Shown: piece by piece, positions 9,641 to 23,604 of the stretch | Layout of the letters: each line of letters starts with the position of its first letter | How positions within the stretch are numbered: the stretch's first letter is position 1 | Assembly: GCF_011764545.1 (NCBI RefSeq) | Contig: NZ_AP022870.1 | Location: 1,472,001-1,536,000 of the forward strand | Source of the DNA: Phytohabitans flavus | GTDB taxonomy: Bacteria > Actinomycetota > Actinomycetes > Mycobacteriales > Micromonosporaceae | DNA: 64,000 nt | Direction of reading: 5' to 3' | Program-made: the position numbers and the translations under genes | The notes under the pieces: generated by a model | What the model was told of the DNA's origin: nothing | Databases searched by the model: none | What the model saw: the letters and a program-made list of their open reading frames with translations, nothing else

Positions 9641-12600
9641 CCGCCGCGCCCCCCGAGCGGGCCGAACTCCGGGCGGTCGAGCAGGCCGCACCCGCCGCCG
9701 CGGCGGCCGTTGCGGTGCGGGCCGCGCCACGCCCGCGTGGCGAGCGGGAGCCGGTGGCGATCATCGGGGTGTCCGGCCGGTACCCCCAGGCTCCGGACCT
9801 GGACGCGTTCTGGCGCAACCTAGTCGGCGGCCGCGACTGCGTGACCGAGATCCCGGCCTCGCGGTGGGACTACCGCGAGCGGTTCACGGCGGAGCCGGGG
9901 GCCGGCACCTACTGCAAGTGGGGCGGATTTCTGGACGGCGTCGACCGGTTCGACCCGCTGTTCTTCAACATCTCACCCCGCGAGGCGGAACTGATGGATC
10001 CGCAGGAGCGGCTGTTCCTGCAGACCGCGTGGGACGCCTTCGAGGACTCGGGCTACCCGCCGTACCGGCTCGGCAGCCCAGACAGCGCGGCTGAGCGCGC
10101 GGTCGGCGTCTTCGTCGGCGTGACCACCCAGTCGTACCTGCTGTGGGGACCGGACCAGTGGCGCCTGGGCAACATGGTGATGCCCACCTCGACGCTCTGG
10201 TCCATCCCGAACCGGGTCTCCTACTGCCTCGACCTGCGCGGCCCGAGCATGCCGGTGGACACCGCGTGCGCGTCCTCGCTCACCGCGCTGCACCTCGCGT
10301 GCGACAGCCTTGCCAAGGGGGACTGCCGCCTGGCGCTGGTGGGCGCGGTCAACCTGTACCTGCACCCGAGCAAGTACGACTGGCTCTGCCAGATGCAGAT
10401 GGTCTCCCGCACCGGGCACTGCCACACGTTCGGCGCGGGAGCAGACGGCTTCGTGCCCGGAGAGGGAGTGGGCGCGGTCGTACTCAAGCCGCTGGCCGAC
10501 GCCGAACGGGACGGCGACCGGGTACTCGCGGTCATCCGAGGCACCGCCGTCAACCACGGAGGGCGCACGAGTGGGTTCACCGTGCCCAACCCGAACGCCC
10601 AGGCCGACCTCGTCACCCGCGCGATACGTGCCGCAGGGCTGGCCGACACCGGGATCAGCTACCTGGAAGCGCACGGGACCGGCACGTCGCTCGGCGACCC
10701 GATCGAGATCGCCGGGCTGGGCAAGGCATTCGACCAGCTCGGACACCGCGAGGTCTGCGCCATCGGCTCGGTGAAGTCGAACATCGGCCACCTGGAAGCC
10801 GCCGCAGGCTTGGCCGGGCTGACGAAGGTCCTGATGCAAATGCGGCACCGCCAGCTCGTACCGTCGCTGCACGCGGAACCGGCCAACCCGAGCATCGACT
10901 TCGCCGCCACTCCGCTGCGGGTGCAGCGCACGCTGGCGCCGTGGGAGCGTCGCCGCGGTACGGACGGCACGGAACTGCCGCTGCGTGCCGGGATCAGCGC
11001 GTTCGGCGCGGGCGGCGCCAACGCCCACGTGATCGTCGAGGAATACCTCGGCCCGCAGCCGGCGCCCGACGCCACCCCGGGCGAGCACCTGGTCGTGGTA
11101 TCGGCGAAGAACTGGGACCGGCTGCGCGAACACTCCCGGAACCTGGCCGAGAGCATCCGGGCCCAGAGGGAGGACCTCAGCGTCGCCGAGGTGGCGTACC
11201 AGCTGCAGGTGCGCCGCGAACCGCTGGCCGAGCGCGCCGCGGTATTGGTATCCACAGTGGACGAAGTGGTCGGCGCGCTCGGGGCGCTGGCCGACGACCG
11301 GGCCCCGGACGCACCGTACTGGACGCGTACCGGGCGGCGAGAGCCCAAGCGACCCACCGCCGGCCTGGCCGAGCTCGCCCAACATTGGGTCTCCGGCGGC
11401 GATGTGCGGTGGGAGACGCGGTACCACCGCCCGCTGCGCCACGTCGCTCTGCCCGGCTACCCGTTCGCCGAGGAGCGGTACTGGGTCCCCGAAGCCGAGC
11501 CGGAGGCCGGGCCGCCCGTGGAGCACCCGTTCCTCACCGGCTCAGGTACGGACGGCACGTTCACCGCCCGGTTCATCGGCGACGAGTTCTTTCTCGACGA
11601 GCACCGGGTGCACGGCGAGCGCGTCTTTCCCGCGGTCGGATACCTGGAGATGGTCAGGGAAGCCGCCACCGCCGCCGGGTACGCAGCGCGGAGTCTGTCC
11701 GGCAACGTTTGGGCGCACCCGATCACGGTCCCCGAGCCACGGTCTGTCCACATCGAACTGTCCGGCGACCCGCGCGGCGCGCGGTACGCGGTCTACAGCG
11801 ACGGCGCGGCGGGCGAGCGGGTCCTACACGGCCAGGGCCGGGTCGACGACTCGGACGACGCCCGTGCACCCGAGCGGCTGGACCTCGCCGGCATCCGCGG
11901 TCGATGCCCGCACAGCATCCCCGGCGCCGACTACTACCCCTGGTTGCACCGCCTCGGACTGCAGCTCGGCCCGGCCTACCAGGGCGTTCTGGACCTGCAC
12001 TGGGGAGGCCGGGAGCTGCTGTCCGAATACCGGCTGCCGGACCAGGTCGCGACCAGCGCCGGCCGGTTCGTGCTACATCCCTCTACATTGGACTCCGCGA
12101 TCCAGGGAGCGCTCTGGCTGTTGGGCCAGCACGACCGCCTGGACCACCTGCATCTGCCGTTCACGATGGGCTCGTGCGAGATATTCGGCCCGACCCCGCG
12201 GCACGGGTTCGCCCACGTGGTCGTCCGCGCGTCCAGCGACAGTGGCAAGAGACTCGACATCCAGGTCGCCGACGCGGCCGGCGACGTGGTCGTGCGGATC
12301 CGCGACTTCTGGTTGCGGCGCTGGCAGGTTGGTGCACCTGGGCAGCCGGGTACCTTCCTACGACCTGACTGGGTGGCCGCCCCCCGTAAGGCCACCACGG
12401 CGGCTCCGGCGGTTTCCCCCGCCGCCGGAGCTCCGCCAATCCTCGTCCTGGCGCCCTCACCCGCGGCTGGGCGGTTGCTCGCCGCGGAACTGGAGCGCTC
12501 AGGCGCCGGACCGGCGAGCGTGGTGCTGCCTGGCGCGGACCTGGCGGCGGCGGTCGCCGCCCTGCCGGCGAGCAGCGAGCCGCGCCGCGTACTGCACGCC

Positions 12601-15600
12601 TGGGGGCGCACCATGTTCACGGGTACCGCCGCCAGTGCGGCCAGGCAGGTCGATGACGGGTTCATGCCGCTGTTTCACCTGGTGGGGGAGCTGCTCCGGT
12701 CGGGCGGCAAGGGCCCGGTACACCTGCTCTGCGGATACCCCGCGGTGGACGCGGGCGCACCCGGGTACGAGGCGCTCGGCGGGTTCCTGCGCACCGCCCA
12801 GCGGGAGAATCCACGGTTCGCGCACCGTCTCGTCGACCTTCCCGAGGGAGAGTTCGCGGAGCTCATCGAGGGTCGCGGCCCGGCGGCGGCGCGGCTGGCC
12901 GCCGAACTGCCCGATCTGCCGGGCGCACCGGAACAGGTGCGGTACCGGTCGGGCGGGCGCGAGGTCCGGCGCTGGACTCGCGTCTCGCCGCCGTTCGTGG
13001 CCCGCCCGGATGCCCTGCGCACCGGCGGCACGTACCTGGTTACCGGCGGAGCCGGCGGACTCGGCGCGCTGGTGGCGCGGTGGCTGGCCGAGACCGCGTC
13101 GGCCCGCGTGGTCCTCGCCGGACGCTCGCCGCTCGGCCCAGCCGCGGAGGCGGTACTGGCCCAGGTGCACGACGCGGGCGGCGAGGCGCGATACGTGCCG
13201 GCCGACATCTCCACGATGGAGGGAGCTGAGGCGGCGGTAAGGGCGGCCCGTGAGGCGTACGGCGAGCTGCACGGCGTGTTCCACGCGGCGGGCGTGCTGC
13301 GCGACGGTTTCCTGGTTAACCTCGATGCCGCTCAGGTCGCGGCGGTGCTCGCGCCAAAGGTAGCCGGCGCGCTGCACCTCGACGCGGCGACCCGGAGCGA
13401 GCCGCTCGACTTCTTCTGTCTCTTCGCCTCCCTCGCCGGTCCCATCGGCAGCGTGGCCCAGGCTGGGTACGCCTATGCCAACAGCTTCTTGGACGCCTTC
13501 GCCGGCTGGCGGGAACGTCAGCGCGCGGCCGGGCTGCGCTCGGGCCGGACCACGTCCATCGACTGGCCACTGTGGGCAGACGGCGGGATGGCCGTCGACG
13601 ACGAGGTGCGCGAGTCACTGCTGCGGCACTTCGGGATGCGCCCGCTGGACACCACCGACGGCCTCCGTGCGCTCGCCACCGTCCTCGACAACGTGACCGG
13701 CCAGATCGCGTACCTGCCCGGCGACGGCAGCCGGCTGGCCGCCCAACTGGCCGGAGAGCCTGAATCCCCTCCGCCTCCAGCCTCGCTGGAGGAGCCCGCC
13801 ACGGGCCCCGCGGCGCAATCGGAAGCGAAGCTGGTGCGGCTGCTGACCCGCATGGTGGCGGAGATCGTGAAGCTGGATCCGGCGCGAGTGGACCCGGCCG
13901 AGCCGATCGGCAGCTACGGCTTCGACTCGCTCGCCTTCAACCGGCTGGCCAACGAGGTCAACAAGGCGTTGGACCTCGACCTCACGCCGGCCACCTTCTT
14001 CGAGTACACCACGGTCGCCGACCTCGCCGGCCACCTGCGGGACCGGTACCCCGCACAGTTGGCCGCCCTTGTCACCGCGCGGGTACCCGACAAGGCTCCG
14101 GCCGCCCCCGTACCGCCGGCCGTCCCAGCGCGCGAGCCCATCGCCATCGTCGGCATGTACGGCCTGATGCCAGGCTCGCACGACCTGGCCGAGTTCTGGT
14201 CGCACCTCGACCGCGGCGACGACCTGGTGACCGAGGTGCCGCCAGACCGCTGGGACTGGCGCGAGCACTACAGCGCGACACCAGGAGCGCCGGGCAAGAC
14301 CAACAGCAAGTGGGGCGCGTTTTTGCCCGAGGTCGACACGTTCGACGCCCGCTTCTTCGGCATCTCGCCGCGCGAGGCCGACCTGATGGACCCGCAACAA
14401 CGGCTGTTCCTGCAGACCGTCTACCGCACGATCGAGGAGGCCGGGTACGCGCCATCCGACCTCGGCAAGGGCCGCACGGGACTGTTCGTGGGCGTGGCCA
14501 GCCACGACTACTACGACCTGCAGCGCGACGCCGGGCTCCCGGTGGAGGCGTACACCACTACCGGCTACTTCCACTCGATCCTCGCCAACCGGATCTCATA
14601 CCTGCTGGGACTCAAAGGCCCGAGCGTGCCGATCGACGCGGCCTGCTCGAGCTCCCTGGTGGCCATCCGGTCCGCTATCGAATCGATCTGGGCGGGCAGC
14701 TCGGACGTGGCCATCGCGGGCGGCATCAACCTGCTGATCTCGCCGATGATCTACATCTCGTTCTCCCGCGCCGGGATGCTGAGCCCGACCGGCCGCTGCC
14801 GCACGTTCGACGAGGGGCCGACGGGTACGTGCGCGGCGAGGGCGCCGGCGCGCTGTTGCTCAAGCCGCTGTCCCGCGCCCTCGCCGACGGGGACCACATC
14901 CACGCGGTGATCCGCGGCAGCGCGGTAAACCACGGCGGCAAGGTGAACACACTGACCACGCCGAACCCCAACGCCCAGGCCGACCTGCTCGTGAGCGCCT
15001 TCGACGAGGCGGGCGTCGACCCGGCGACCATCGGGTACATGGAAATGCACGGCACCGGCACGGCACTCGGCGACCCGATCGAGGTCAACGGCCTGAAGAA
15101 GGCGTTCCGGGAGCTACGCCGCCGAGCCGGACAGACCGAGGTGACGGCGCCGGTCACGCTGATCGGCTCGGTCAAATCCAACATCGGGCACCTGGAGGCC
15201 GCCGCCGGCATGGCCGGCGTGTTCAAGGTGATCCTTGCCATGCGGCACGGCCGGATCCCCGGAAACCTCCACATCGCCAACGTGAACCCGCACGTCCAGC
15301 TGGACGGCACCCCGCTGCGTATCGCCCGGACCACCGAGGCATGGCCCCGCTCACGCCACGCGCAGACCGGCGCTGAACTTCCCCGCCGCGCCGGTGTCAG
15401 CTCGTTCGGCTTCGGCGGGATCAACGCCCACCTGCTCATCGAGGAGTACGTACCGACCGACCGGGCCACCGAGCCGGAGCCGGCCGGACAGGTACTGGTG
15501 CTCTCCGCGCGTACCGCCGAGCAACTCGTCGAGCGCGCCCGCGACCTGGCCGCGTTCCTGGAGCCCGGGCCGGACCAGACAGGGCCGGCCGCCGCCGGCG

Positions 15601-18600
15601 TCGAGGCGGAGCTGTCCGACGCCGCGGCGGAGCTGTTGGACGTGCCCCCAGCCGACGTGCCGACCGCAGAGACCCTGGAAGACCTCGGCTTCGGCCTGGC
15701 GCGGCTACGCGACCTGCACGACTGGATCGTCGAGCGGTACCCGGCCGCGGCGGGCGCACCGCTACTGCCGACCGAAACACTGGCCGGCGTCGCGGCGCGG
15801 ATCGCGGCGCGGCAGCCGGCGACCGCCGCCGGGTCGCTGCGCGAGGTCACTTACACCCTGCAGGTCGGGCGGGAGCCGATGGCCTACCGCCTCGCGCTGG
15901 TTGTGAACTCGGCCCGCGGCGCGGCCGCCGCGCTTCGCCGGTACGCGGATTCGGGCGACCTGCCGGCGGGCGGGTACGCCGGGCAGGCCGACCCGGCGCT
16001 GCGCGGGACACCGGCCGACCCGGCGGCGGACCTGCCGGAGCTGGCCAGGCACTGGACGGCCGGCGGTGAGGTGGACTGGCCGAGCCGGCACAGCGGGGAC
16101 CAGCCGCGGCGGGTGTCCCTGCCGACGTATCCGTTCGCGCGGGTACGGCACTGGATCACGACGCCTACGGGTGAGCGGACCGCGCCACCGCGTCCGGCGC
16201 CCTGGACAGCGTTCGACGAGCCGACCGGTGACCTCGCGACAGGTCTGGTGTACCGAACCCGGCTCACAGCCACCGACCCGGTCGTACGTGAGCACCGAGT
16301 CCACGGCGCGGCCGTACTGCCCGGGGTCGGCCATCTCGAGATCGTGCACGCGGCCGTCGCGCACGCGGTACCGGAGGCGACCCGGCTGACCCGGGTGGTG
16401 TGGCTACGCCCGCTGGCCGTACCTAACTCCGGCCTGGACGTCCTGGTGCACCTGACCCGCACCAGCGCCGGCATCGAGTACCAGGTGCGCGCGCTCGAAG
16501 GCGCTGAGCCGGTCACCTACTCACAGGGCGTCTGGGACGTGCCGGCGGCCGGGGCGCCGCCGTTGCCGCCACAGTCGCTGGCGCGGCTGCGCGACCGCTG
16601 CCCGCGGATGCTGCCCGCAGACGAGCTGTACGCGCGGTTCCGGGCCTGCGGCATCGACTACGGCCCTTTCTTCCGCGGCCTGCGGGAGATACGCGCCGGC
16701 GACGGCGAGGTCTTCGCCACCGCGCGGGCGGCCACCGCGGATCCGGCGCGGCCACTGCACCCGACGTTGATGGACGCCGCCCTGCAGGCGGTCGCCGCGC
16801 TCGACTCCAGCGGGCCCGCGCCGGCCCGGCTGCCGTTCGCGCTGGAGGAGATGCGGGCGGACGGCCCGCTCGGCACGGCATGCCACATCCACGTCCGGAA
16901 GCGGGGCGCCGACGGGTACGACGTGGACCTGCTCGACGAGGACGGCCGGGTACTCGTCGCACTGCGCGAGCTTTCGGTGCGCGAGGCGGTCGCCCGCGAG
17001 ACGTCCGAACCGTTCTTCTACGCGCCGTACTGGGAGCGGCAGCCGGCACCGGCGGGCGCGCCACCGGCCGGGCACGGCAGCTGCCTCGTGGTGCACCCGG
17101 CCGGCGCCTTCGGGCTGGCCCGGGACATCGCCGCGGCCTGGCCGGCCGGGCAGGCTCGCACGCTCCAACTGGACGACGAGGTTGATATCTCGGCGCTCGC
17201 CCGGCGACTGCGGGACGTAGGCCCGGTACCACATGTGTGGTTCCTCGGCGGGCTGCGCGAGTCGGCCACCGATTACGGCGACCCCGCGCCGACCTTGTTC
17301 GCTCTGGTCAAGGCACTGGCGGAGGCCGACCTGATCCAGGGCGTCGAAACGCTGCGGGTACTGGTCAACGGCGTGCACGATCCGGCCGGCCGGCGTACCA
17401 CGAATCCCGCCGCGGGCGCGCTCGTCGGCTTCGTGAAGGCCCTCGGCAAGGAGTACCCGCGCATCGCCGCGGGCTGCCTCGACATCGGCGTACCGGTGGG
17501 CGCCGCCCTCGCCGAGCCCGACCGGGCCGCACTGGTACGCGCCGTGCTCGCCGAGCCGCAAGGCGACGACGAGGTCGCGCTCGTCGACGGCCACCGGTAC
17601 GTGAAGCGGCTGCGGCCTGTCGCGCTGGCGGCACCGGCCCGCCCGGTGTTCCGGGAGCGCGGCACGTACGTCATCGTGGGTGGCGCCGGCGGCATCGGCC
17701 AGGCGCTCGCCCGGCACCTGGCCTCTACATGCCGAGCCCGCCTGGTCCTGGTGGGGCGGCGCATCGCGGACGCGACGACAGCGGCCGAACTCGCCGCGCT
17801 GCAACGGCTGGGCGGCGAGGCGCTGTACCGCGACGCCGACGTGACCGACGCGGTGCGGCTTGCCGGCGTCCTCGCCGAGGCGCGGGAGCGGTTCGGTCGC
17901 ATCCACGGTGTCGTGCACGCGGCGATGGTGCTTCGCGACGGGATCCTGGAGCGGATGGACGCCGGGGCCTTCACAGCCGTGCTGGCTCCCAAGGCACGCG
18001 GCACCGAGGTGCTCGGCGACCTGTTGCGCGGGGATCGGCTGGACTTCCTGCTGCACCTGTCGTCGGTGCAGTCCTTCACCGGCGCCGCAGGGCAGGCCAA
18101 CTACGCCGCCGCTTCGACCGCGCAGGACGCGCACGCCCGCCGGCTGGCCGGCCGGGGTGCCTACCCGGTGAAGGTGGTCAACTGGGGCTACTGGGGAGAG
18201 GTTGGCCGGGTCGCGTCCGAGAGCTACCGCCGCGGCATCACCGCGCGCGGCTTCCACCCGATCGGGACGGCCGAGGGTATGGACGCGCTGGAGCGGGTGC
18301 TCGCCTGCGACGAGTCACAGGTCGTCGCGGTCCGGGCCGAACCCGAGGTGCTGGCAGCCATCGGGGTGCGGGAACCCGAGCCGGTACCGCCCCGCCCGCC
18401 GGTACCCGACGTGGCGCCGCTGCCGCTCACCGACGCCGGCGAGTGGGAGCGCGCGGCCGGCGAGGACTTCACCGCCCGCGTCCTTCTGCGGTCGCTGCGC
18501 CGGGCCGGCCTTTTTCCGCACCCGGGCGCCGGGCACACCGACCCGCACGCCGAGCTCGGCGCGCTGCCCCGGTACCGGCGGCTGGTCGACGCGCTCGCCG

Positions 18601-21600
18601 CCATCCTCGTCCGGCACGGGCTTGTGGCCTACCAGGATGGGCGGTACACGCTGCTCGACCCGGCCCGGCCGGTACCCGATGGCGCCGGGCTGCGCGCGCG
18701 GTTCCCCGACCTGGCCGCTCGGCTTGAGCTCGTGGAGGCATGCCTGGGCCGGCTGCCCGAGGTGCTGCGCGGCACGGTGTCCGCGACCGAGGTGCTGTTT
18801 CCGGGCGGGTCGACCGAGCTACTCGGCCGCGTGTACCGGGGCGAACGGCTGGCCGGATACTGCAACCACATCGTGGCCGAGCAGGTGGCCGAGGCGGTGC
18901 GGCAGCATCCGGCCGCCGAGGTACGGGTACTGGAGATCGGCGGCGGTACCGGCAGCACCACGGAGGTGGTGCTGGACGCGCTGCGCGCCACCGGGACCCG
19001 GGTCCGCTACACGTTCACCGACGTCTCCGACGCCTTCCTGCGCCAGGCGCAACGCACCTTCGCCAACGGCGGGCCGGTGCCGGTCACCGTCCGCCGGCTG
19101 GACATCGCCCAGCCGCCGGCCGCGCAAGGGTGGGCGGCCGGCGGTTACGACGTGGTGCTCGCCGGCAACGTGATGCATGCGGTCGCCGACGTGGGCGCCG
19201 CCCTCGCGCACACCCGCGAGCTGCTCGCCCCCGGCGGCCGCCTCGTGCTCACTGAGGTGACCCAGGTGCAGGCGTTCCACACGGTCACCTTCGGGCTGCT
19301 GGACGGCTGGTGGCATTACGTGGACGAGGCCAACCGGCTGGAGAACGCGCCCCTTCTCGACACATCGATGTGGACGCGCAGGTTGGAACACGCCGGGTAC
19401 CACGCCGTGCGGGCATTCGGCACCGCCACCGTACCGGCGGACCTGTCTCAGCGAGTCATCGTGGCGCACGCACCCGTGGCGCCACCGCAGCCGCCCCCGG
19501 CAGCTGCCAGCACCGACAGCGAGCCGCTGGAGCGTTGGCTGCGCCGGCTAATCTCCGACCTGACCGCGCAGACCCTCAACATGCCAGTCGCCGAGGTGAC
19601 GCCGAACAAGCCGTTGTCGTCGCTGGGCCTCGACTCGATCGTTGGTGTGGAGCTCATCAACCGGCTCAACGCCGCGCTGGACATCACCCTCAAGACGATC
19701 GTCATCTTCGACCACCCGACGGTCGCCGACCTGACCGCGTTCGTCCTCGGCCGGCACGGCGAGCAGGTGGCGGCGCACGCGGCCGCCGCAGCTCCGGCCC
19801 CGCCGCCATCGCCTCTGGCTCCGGCCGCGCCGCTTCCGACCGCGGCGGCACCACCTGCGCCGTCGCGCGTGGCCGCCGCGCCGGCGTTGGCCGCGTCGGC
19901 AGGGCTCCGGGCGGTGCGGTTCACCCGGCCCGGCAGCCCGCGGGACCTCAGCATCGCGCCGATCGAGCCGGCCGCCCCGGACCCGGCGAGGTCGAGATCC
20001 AGGTCAGGGCGTTTCCGATCAACTTCTCGGACCTCCTGCTGGCCAATGGCCTGTACCCGATCATGCCGGACTACCCGTTCACCCCGGGCGTGGAGGTGTC
20101 CGGCGTGGTGGGCCGGGTCGGCCCAGGGGTGACCACGCTCCGCCCGGGTGACGAGGTGATCGCCCTGACCCGCCCCGAGATGGGCGGCCAGTCCTCGGTC
20201 GTGCTGACCGACGAGAACTTCGCGGTACCCAAACCGGCGAACGTCTCGCACGAGGACGCCTGCGGGTTCCCGGCCGCGTTCCTTGCGATGTACCTCGCCT
20301 TCGAGTGGGCCCATGTGCGCGCCGGGGAGCGGGTGCTGATACCGGCGGCCACCGGCACCAACGCGCTGATCGCCGTACAACTCGCGCAACTCGCCGGCGC
20401 CGAGGTCGTGGCGACCGCGGGCTCGCCGGCAAAGGTGGATTTTCTGGCCGGGATCGGCGTTGCGGGCGCGATCGACCACAGTCGCGCCGACGTGCCGGCG
20501 GAGGTGCTGGCCCGCACCGGAGGGCGGGGCGTCGACGTGGTCGTCAACACGCTCGGCGGCCGGGCCATCCAGCAAGGGCTCAGCGTGCTGGCGCCGGAGG
20601 GCCGGTACGTCGAAATCGCGGTCTTCGGCCTACAGTCCTCCGGCCCGCTGGACCTGTCGCGGCTTGTAGACAACCAGCGGTTCTACAGCCTCAACGCCAA
20701 AAAGTACTTCCTCGCGCACCCGGACCGGCGCGCCGAGTACCTGCGCACCATGGCCGCATACCTGGAATCGGGGAAGGTGAAACCGTACGTCAGCCACGTG
20801 CTGCCGTTCGACCGGATCCACGATGCGTACGCGCTGAAGGAGGACCGCGCGACGATCGGGCGGATCGTGGTGACGGTACCCGATCCGGCGCCCGCCGCCG
20901 CGAAGCCGGTCCGGGTGGCGGCGCTGGCACGCGAGAACGCGGCGGGTTCGACGGACATCGCGGTCATCGGGATGGCTGCCCGGCTGCCCGGCGCGCGCGA
21001 CGTCGACGAGCTGTGGGCCAACCTGGCCGCCGGGGCGAGCGCGATCCGCGAGATCCCGGACAGCCGGTGGTCCAACACGCGCTTCTTCGACCGCGACCCG
21101 GCGAACCTGGACACCACGTACTGCCGCTGGGGCGGGTTCCTCGACGACGTGGACCGCTTCGACGCGCCGTTCTTCACGATCTCGGGCAAGGAGGCCGAGC
21201 AGACCGACCCCCAGCAGCGCGTGTTCCTCGAAGAGGCGTGGCGGGCGATCGAGGACGCGGGCTACACCGGGGACCGGCTGGCCGGCCAGCCCTGCGGAGT
21301 CTTCGTCGGTGCCGGCGCCAGCGAGTACCTCACCCGCATGAACAAGGCCGGCGCGGTCAAGCAGGCACAGGCGTTCTGGGGCAACGAGGCATCCATCCTG
21401 GCCGCGCGCATCTCGTACTTCCTCAACCTCAAAGGGCCCAGCATCGCGGTGAACACCGCCTGCTCCTCGTCGCTGGTCGCGGTGCACCTGGCCTGTCAGA
21501 GCCTGCTCGCCGGGGAGACCGACATAGCGCTCGCCGGCGGGGCCTTCATCACCTTGGCCCCGGACTACTTCATCGTTGCCAGCAACGGGAACATGCTCTC

Positions 21601-23604
21601 ACCCGAGGGGCGATGCAAAACCTTCGACGCGGCGGCCAACGGGTTCGGGCCGGGCGAGGGCGTCGGCGTACTGGTGCTCAAGCCGCTGGATCGGGCGCTG
21701 CGCGACGGCGACCAGATCCACGGTGTCATCAAGGCGACCGCCATCAACCAGGACGGCCGGACCAACGGCATCACCGCCCCGAGCGGGCTGGCCCAGACCG
21801 ATGTCGAACTTGCCGCGTACCGGCGTGCCGGCATCGACCCGGCAACGATCGGATACGTCGAGGCGCACGGCACCGGTACCCCGCTGGGCGATCCCATCGA
21901 GGTCGAGGCGCTCACCAACGCGTTCCGGACATACACCGACCGCACCGGCTTCTGCGCGATTGGGTCCATCAAGACCAACATCGGGCACACCGCAGCCGCC
22001 GCTGGCGTGGCGGGGATCGTCAAGGTACTGCTGTCCTTCCGGCACGGGAAGATCCCGCCGTCGCTGAACTTCGAGCGCCCCAACCCGCTGATCGACTTCG
22101 CGAACTCACCGTTCTACGTCAACACCGAGCTGCGCGACTGGGCTCCCGATCCGGCAGGCCCTCGGCGCGCGGCGGTCAGCGGGTTCGGTTTCAGCGGTAC
22201 CAACGCCCACGCGGTCCTCGAGGAGCCGCCGCCGCGGGCGCGGGCAACCCCGCCGGCCCAGCCGCTCGTCGCGGTACCGGTCTCCGCGCACACCACCACC
22301 GCGCTGCGGGCGCGCCTGGATCGGCTCGCCGCGTGGCTGTCCGGACCGGGCGAGGCGTTCTCGCTCTCCGAGATCGGCTACAACTACCAGGTCTTCCGGG
22401 AACACCGGCCAGTGCGGGCGGTCTTCCTGGCCCTCGACCACGCCGACCTGGCCCAGCAAATCCGGGACCGGGCACCGCTCGGGCCGCCGGCCGGGACGCT
22501 CGGCGACCTGGCAACCCGGTACCTGGCCGGGGACGATGTGGACTGGCGCGCGTGGTGGGCCGGGGCGAGCTGCGACCGGATTCCGTTGCCCGGCTACGCG
22601 TTCGACCGTCACCGGTACTGGTTCGCCGAGGACGACCAGGTCTACGCGGACGGCACCGAGCCGGCGGATACGCCAACCACACCCCGGTTCCAGCCCGTCG
22701 CCGGGAAATCCGCGAACGGCACCGGGACGACCAGCGTGCGCGCCACCTTGACCGGCCAGGAGTTCTACCTGCGCGACCACGTGGTGAACGAGCAGCGGGT
22801 ACTGCCCGGCGTCGCGTACCCGGAGTTCGCCAGGCGGGCCGCCACCGCCGCCGGGCTGCCGGCCGGCCCGGTACACGACCTGCAATGGCTGCGCCCACTG
22901 GAGGTCAATGGATCACCTGTCGACCTGACCGTCCACTTCAGACAAGAGGAGGGCGGGCTCGGCTTCGAGTTCCGGTCGGCGTCGCGCGCCGCCGAGGTGG
23001 TGCACGCACGCGGGATGCTGCTGCCCCCGAGGGTACCCGCACCGCGGGACCGGTGGACCTGAGTGCGGTGGCGGCGGCCTGCCCGCGGCAGCTACCGGTC
23101 GCCGACCACTACCGTAAGCTGCGCGCCCTCGGCTTGGCGTACGGCCCGGCCCTCACGGCCATCCAGGAGATCCGGGTCGGCGACGGGGTCCTGCTGGCCC
23201 GGCTGCGGCTCCCCTCGGTCACCGAGCGGGATGGCTTCGACCTGCATCCGTCCCTTATGGACGGCGCACTACAGACACTGGGTGCGTTCGACGGCCCGGG
23301 TCACCTCCAGCTTCCGCTGTCGGTCTCGACCGTGACGCAGTCGGACGCCTTGCCGCCTGAGTGCTTCGCGTACGTGACGGCGATGCCGGCGCAGCCGGGG
23401 GACGCGGTGCGCGCCTTCGACATCCGGCTCCTCGGCGACGATGGCCGCGAGCTGGTGTTCCTGCACCATCTCACGATCAAACGGGCGTCCGGTGGCGAAC
23501 CGGCCCCGCCCGACAAGTTGCGCGCGCTGCTGCACCGCCTGCGTACCGGTGAGATCAGCGAGGCCGAAGCGGAAACGGCGATGGAGGCATCCCTTGCGAA
23601 CTGA
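5146..23604 (+). CDS. Trans-AT polyketide synthase A (modules 1-3 and KS-DH of module 4; three frameshifts)
   Basis: Repaired length is 6153 residues. Domain order: KS1-[AT remnant]-KR-ACP, KS2-DH-KR-ACP, KS3-[dead ACP]-DH-KR-cMT-ACP-ER, KS4-DH. All four KSs keep the Cys-His-His set. No intact AT is present, and after most KSs a linker ends in a motif such as LPGYPF or LPTYPF, the AT-docking mark of trans-AT systems. The ATG at 5146 overlaps the preceding stop (ATGA). The protein starts directly with KS1, without a loading domain. The C-terminus carries a helical segment (LRALLHRLRTGEISEAEAE) likely to dock with protein B. Losses of one G or C in the runs at 14814-14817, 19979-19980 and 23024-23028 break the frame. 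Each lies inside a domain that resumes at once in the next frame, and three added bases give an exact multiple of three. Confidence 0.93.
9741..14060 (+). other. Module 2: KS2-DH-KR-ACP
   Basis: KS2 Cys codon is 10267 (DTACASS). DH (about 11520-12330) has the canonical HxxxGxxxxP as HRVHGERVFP and DxxxQ as DSAIQ. KR core starts near 13021 (GGAGGLG; Ser in LFASLA, Tyr in AGYAYAN at the normal 13-residue spacing). ACP Ser codon is 13927 (GFDSLA). Predicted product: alpha,beta-unsaturated thioester. Confidence 0.8.
14125..20890 (+). other. Module 3: KS3-[dead ACP]-DH-KR-cMT-ACP-ER
   Basis: KS3 Cys codon is 14644 (DAACSSS). An ACP-like segment (about 15598-15820) between KS and DH reads LGFGLARL where LGFDSL is expected, so the carrier Ser is missing. 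DH has HRVHGAAVLP and DAALQ. KR is intact (GGAGGIG, LSSV, ANYAAAS). cMT has the SAM motif LEIGGGTG near 18932. ACP has GLDSI. An MDR-family enoylreductase (about 19900-20885) follows the ACP; its cofactor loop AATGTNALIA departs from the usual GGVG type. Predicted: alpha-methylated and saturated if the ER works, unsaturated otherwise. Confidence 0.75.

Noticed and set aside
20958..22230. KS4 as a non-elongating KS
   Set aside because: Cys, HGTGT and the NIGH-type His are all present; sequence alone gives no reason to call it inactive, although its module lacks a KR.
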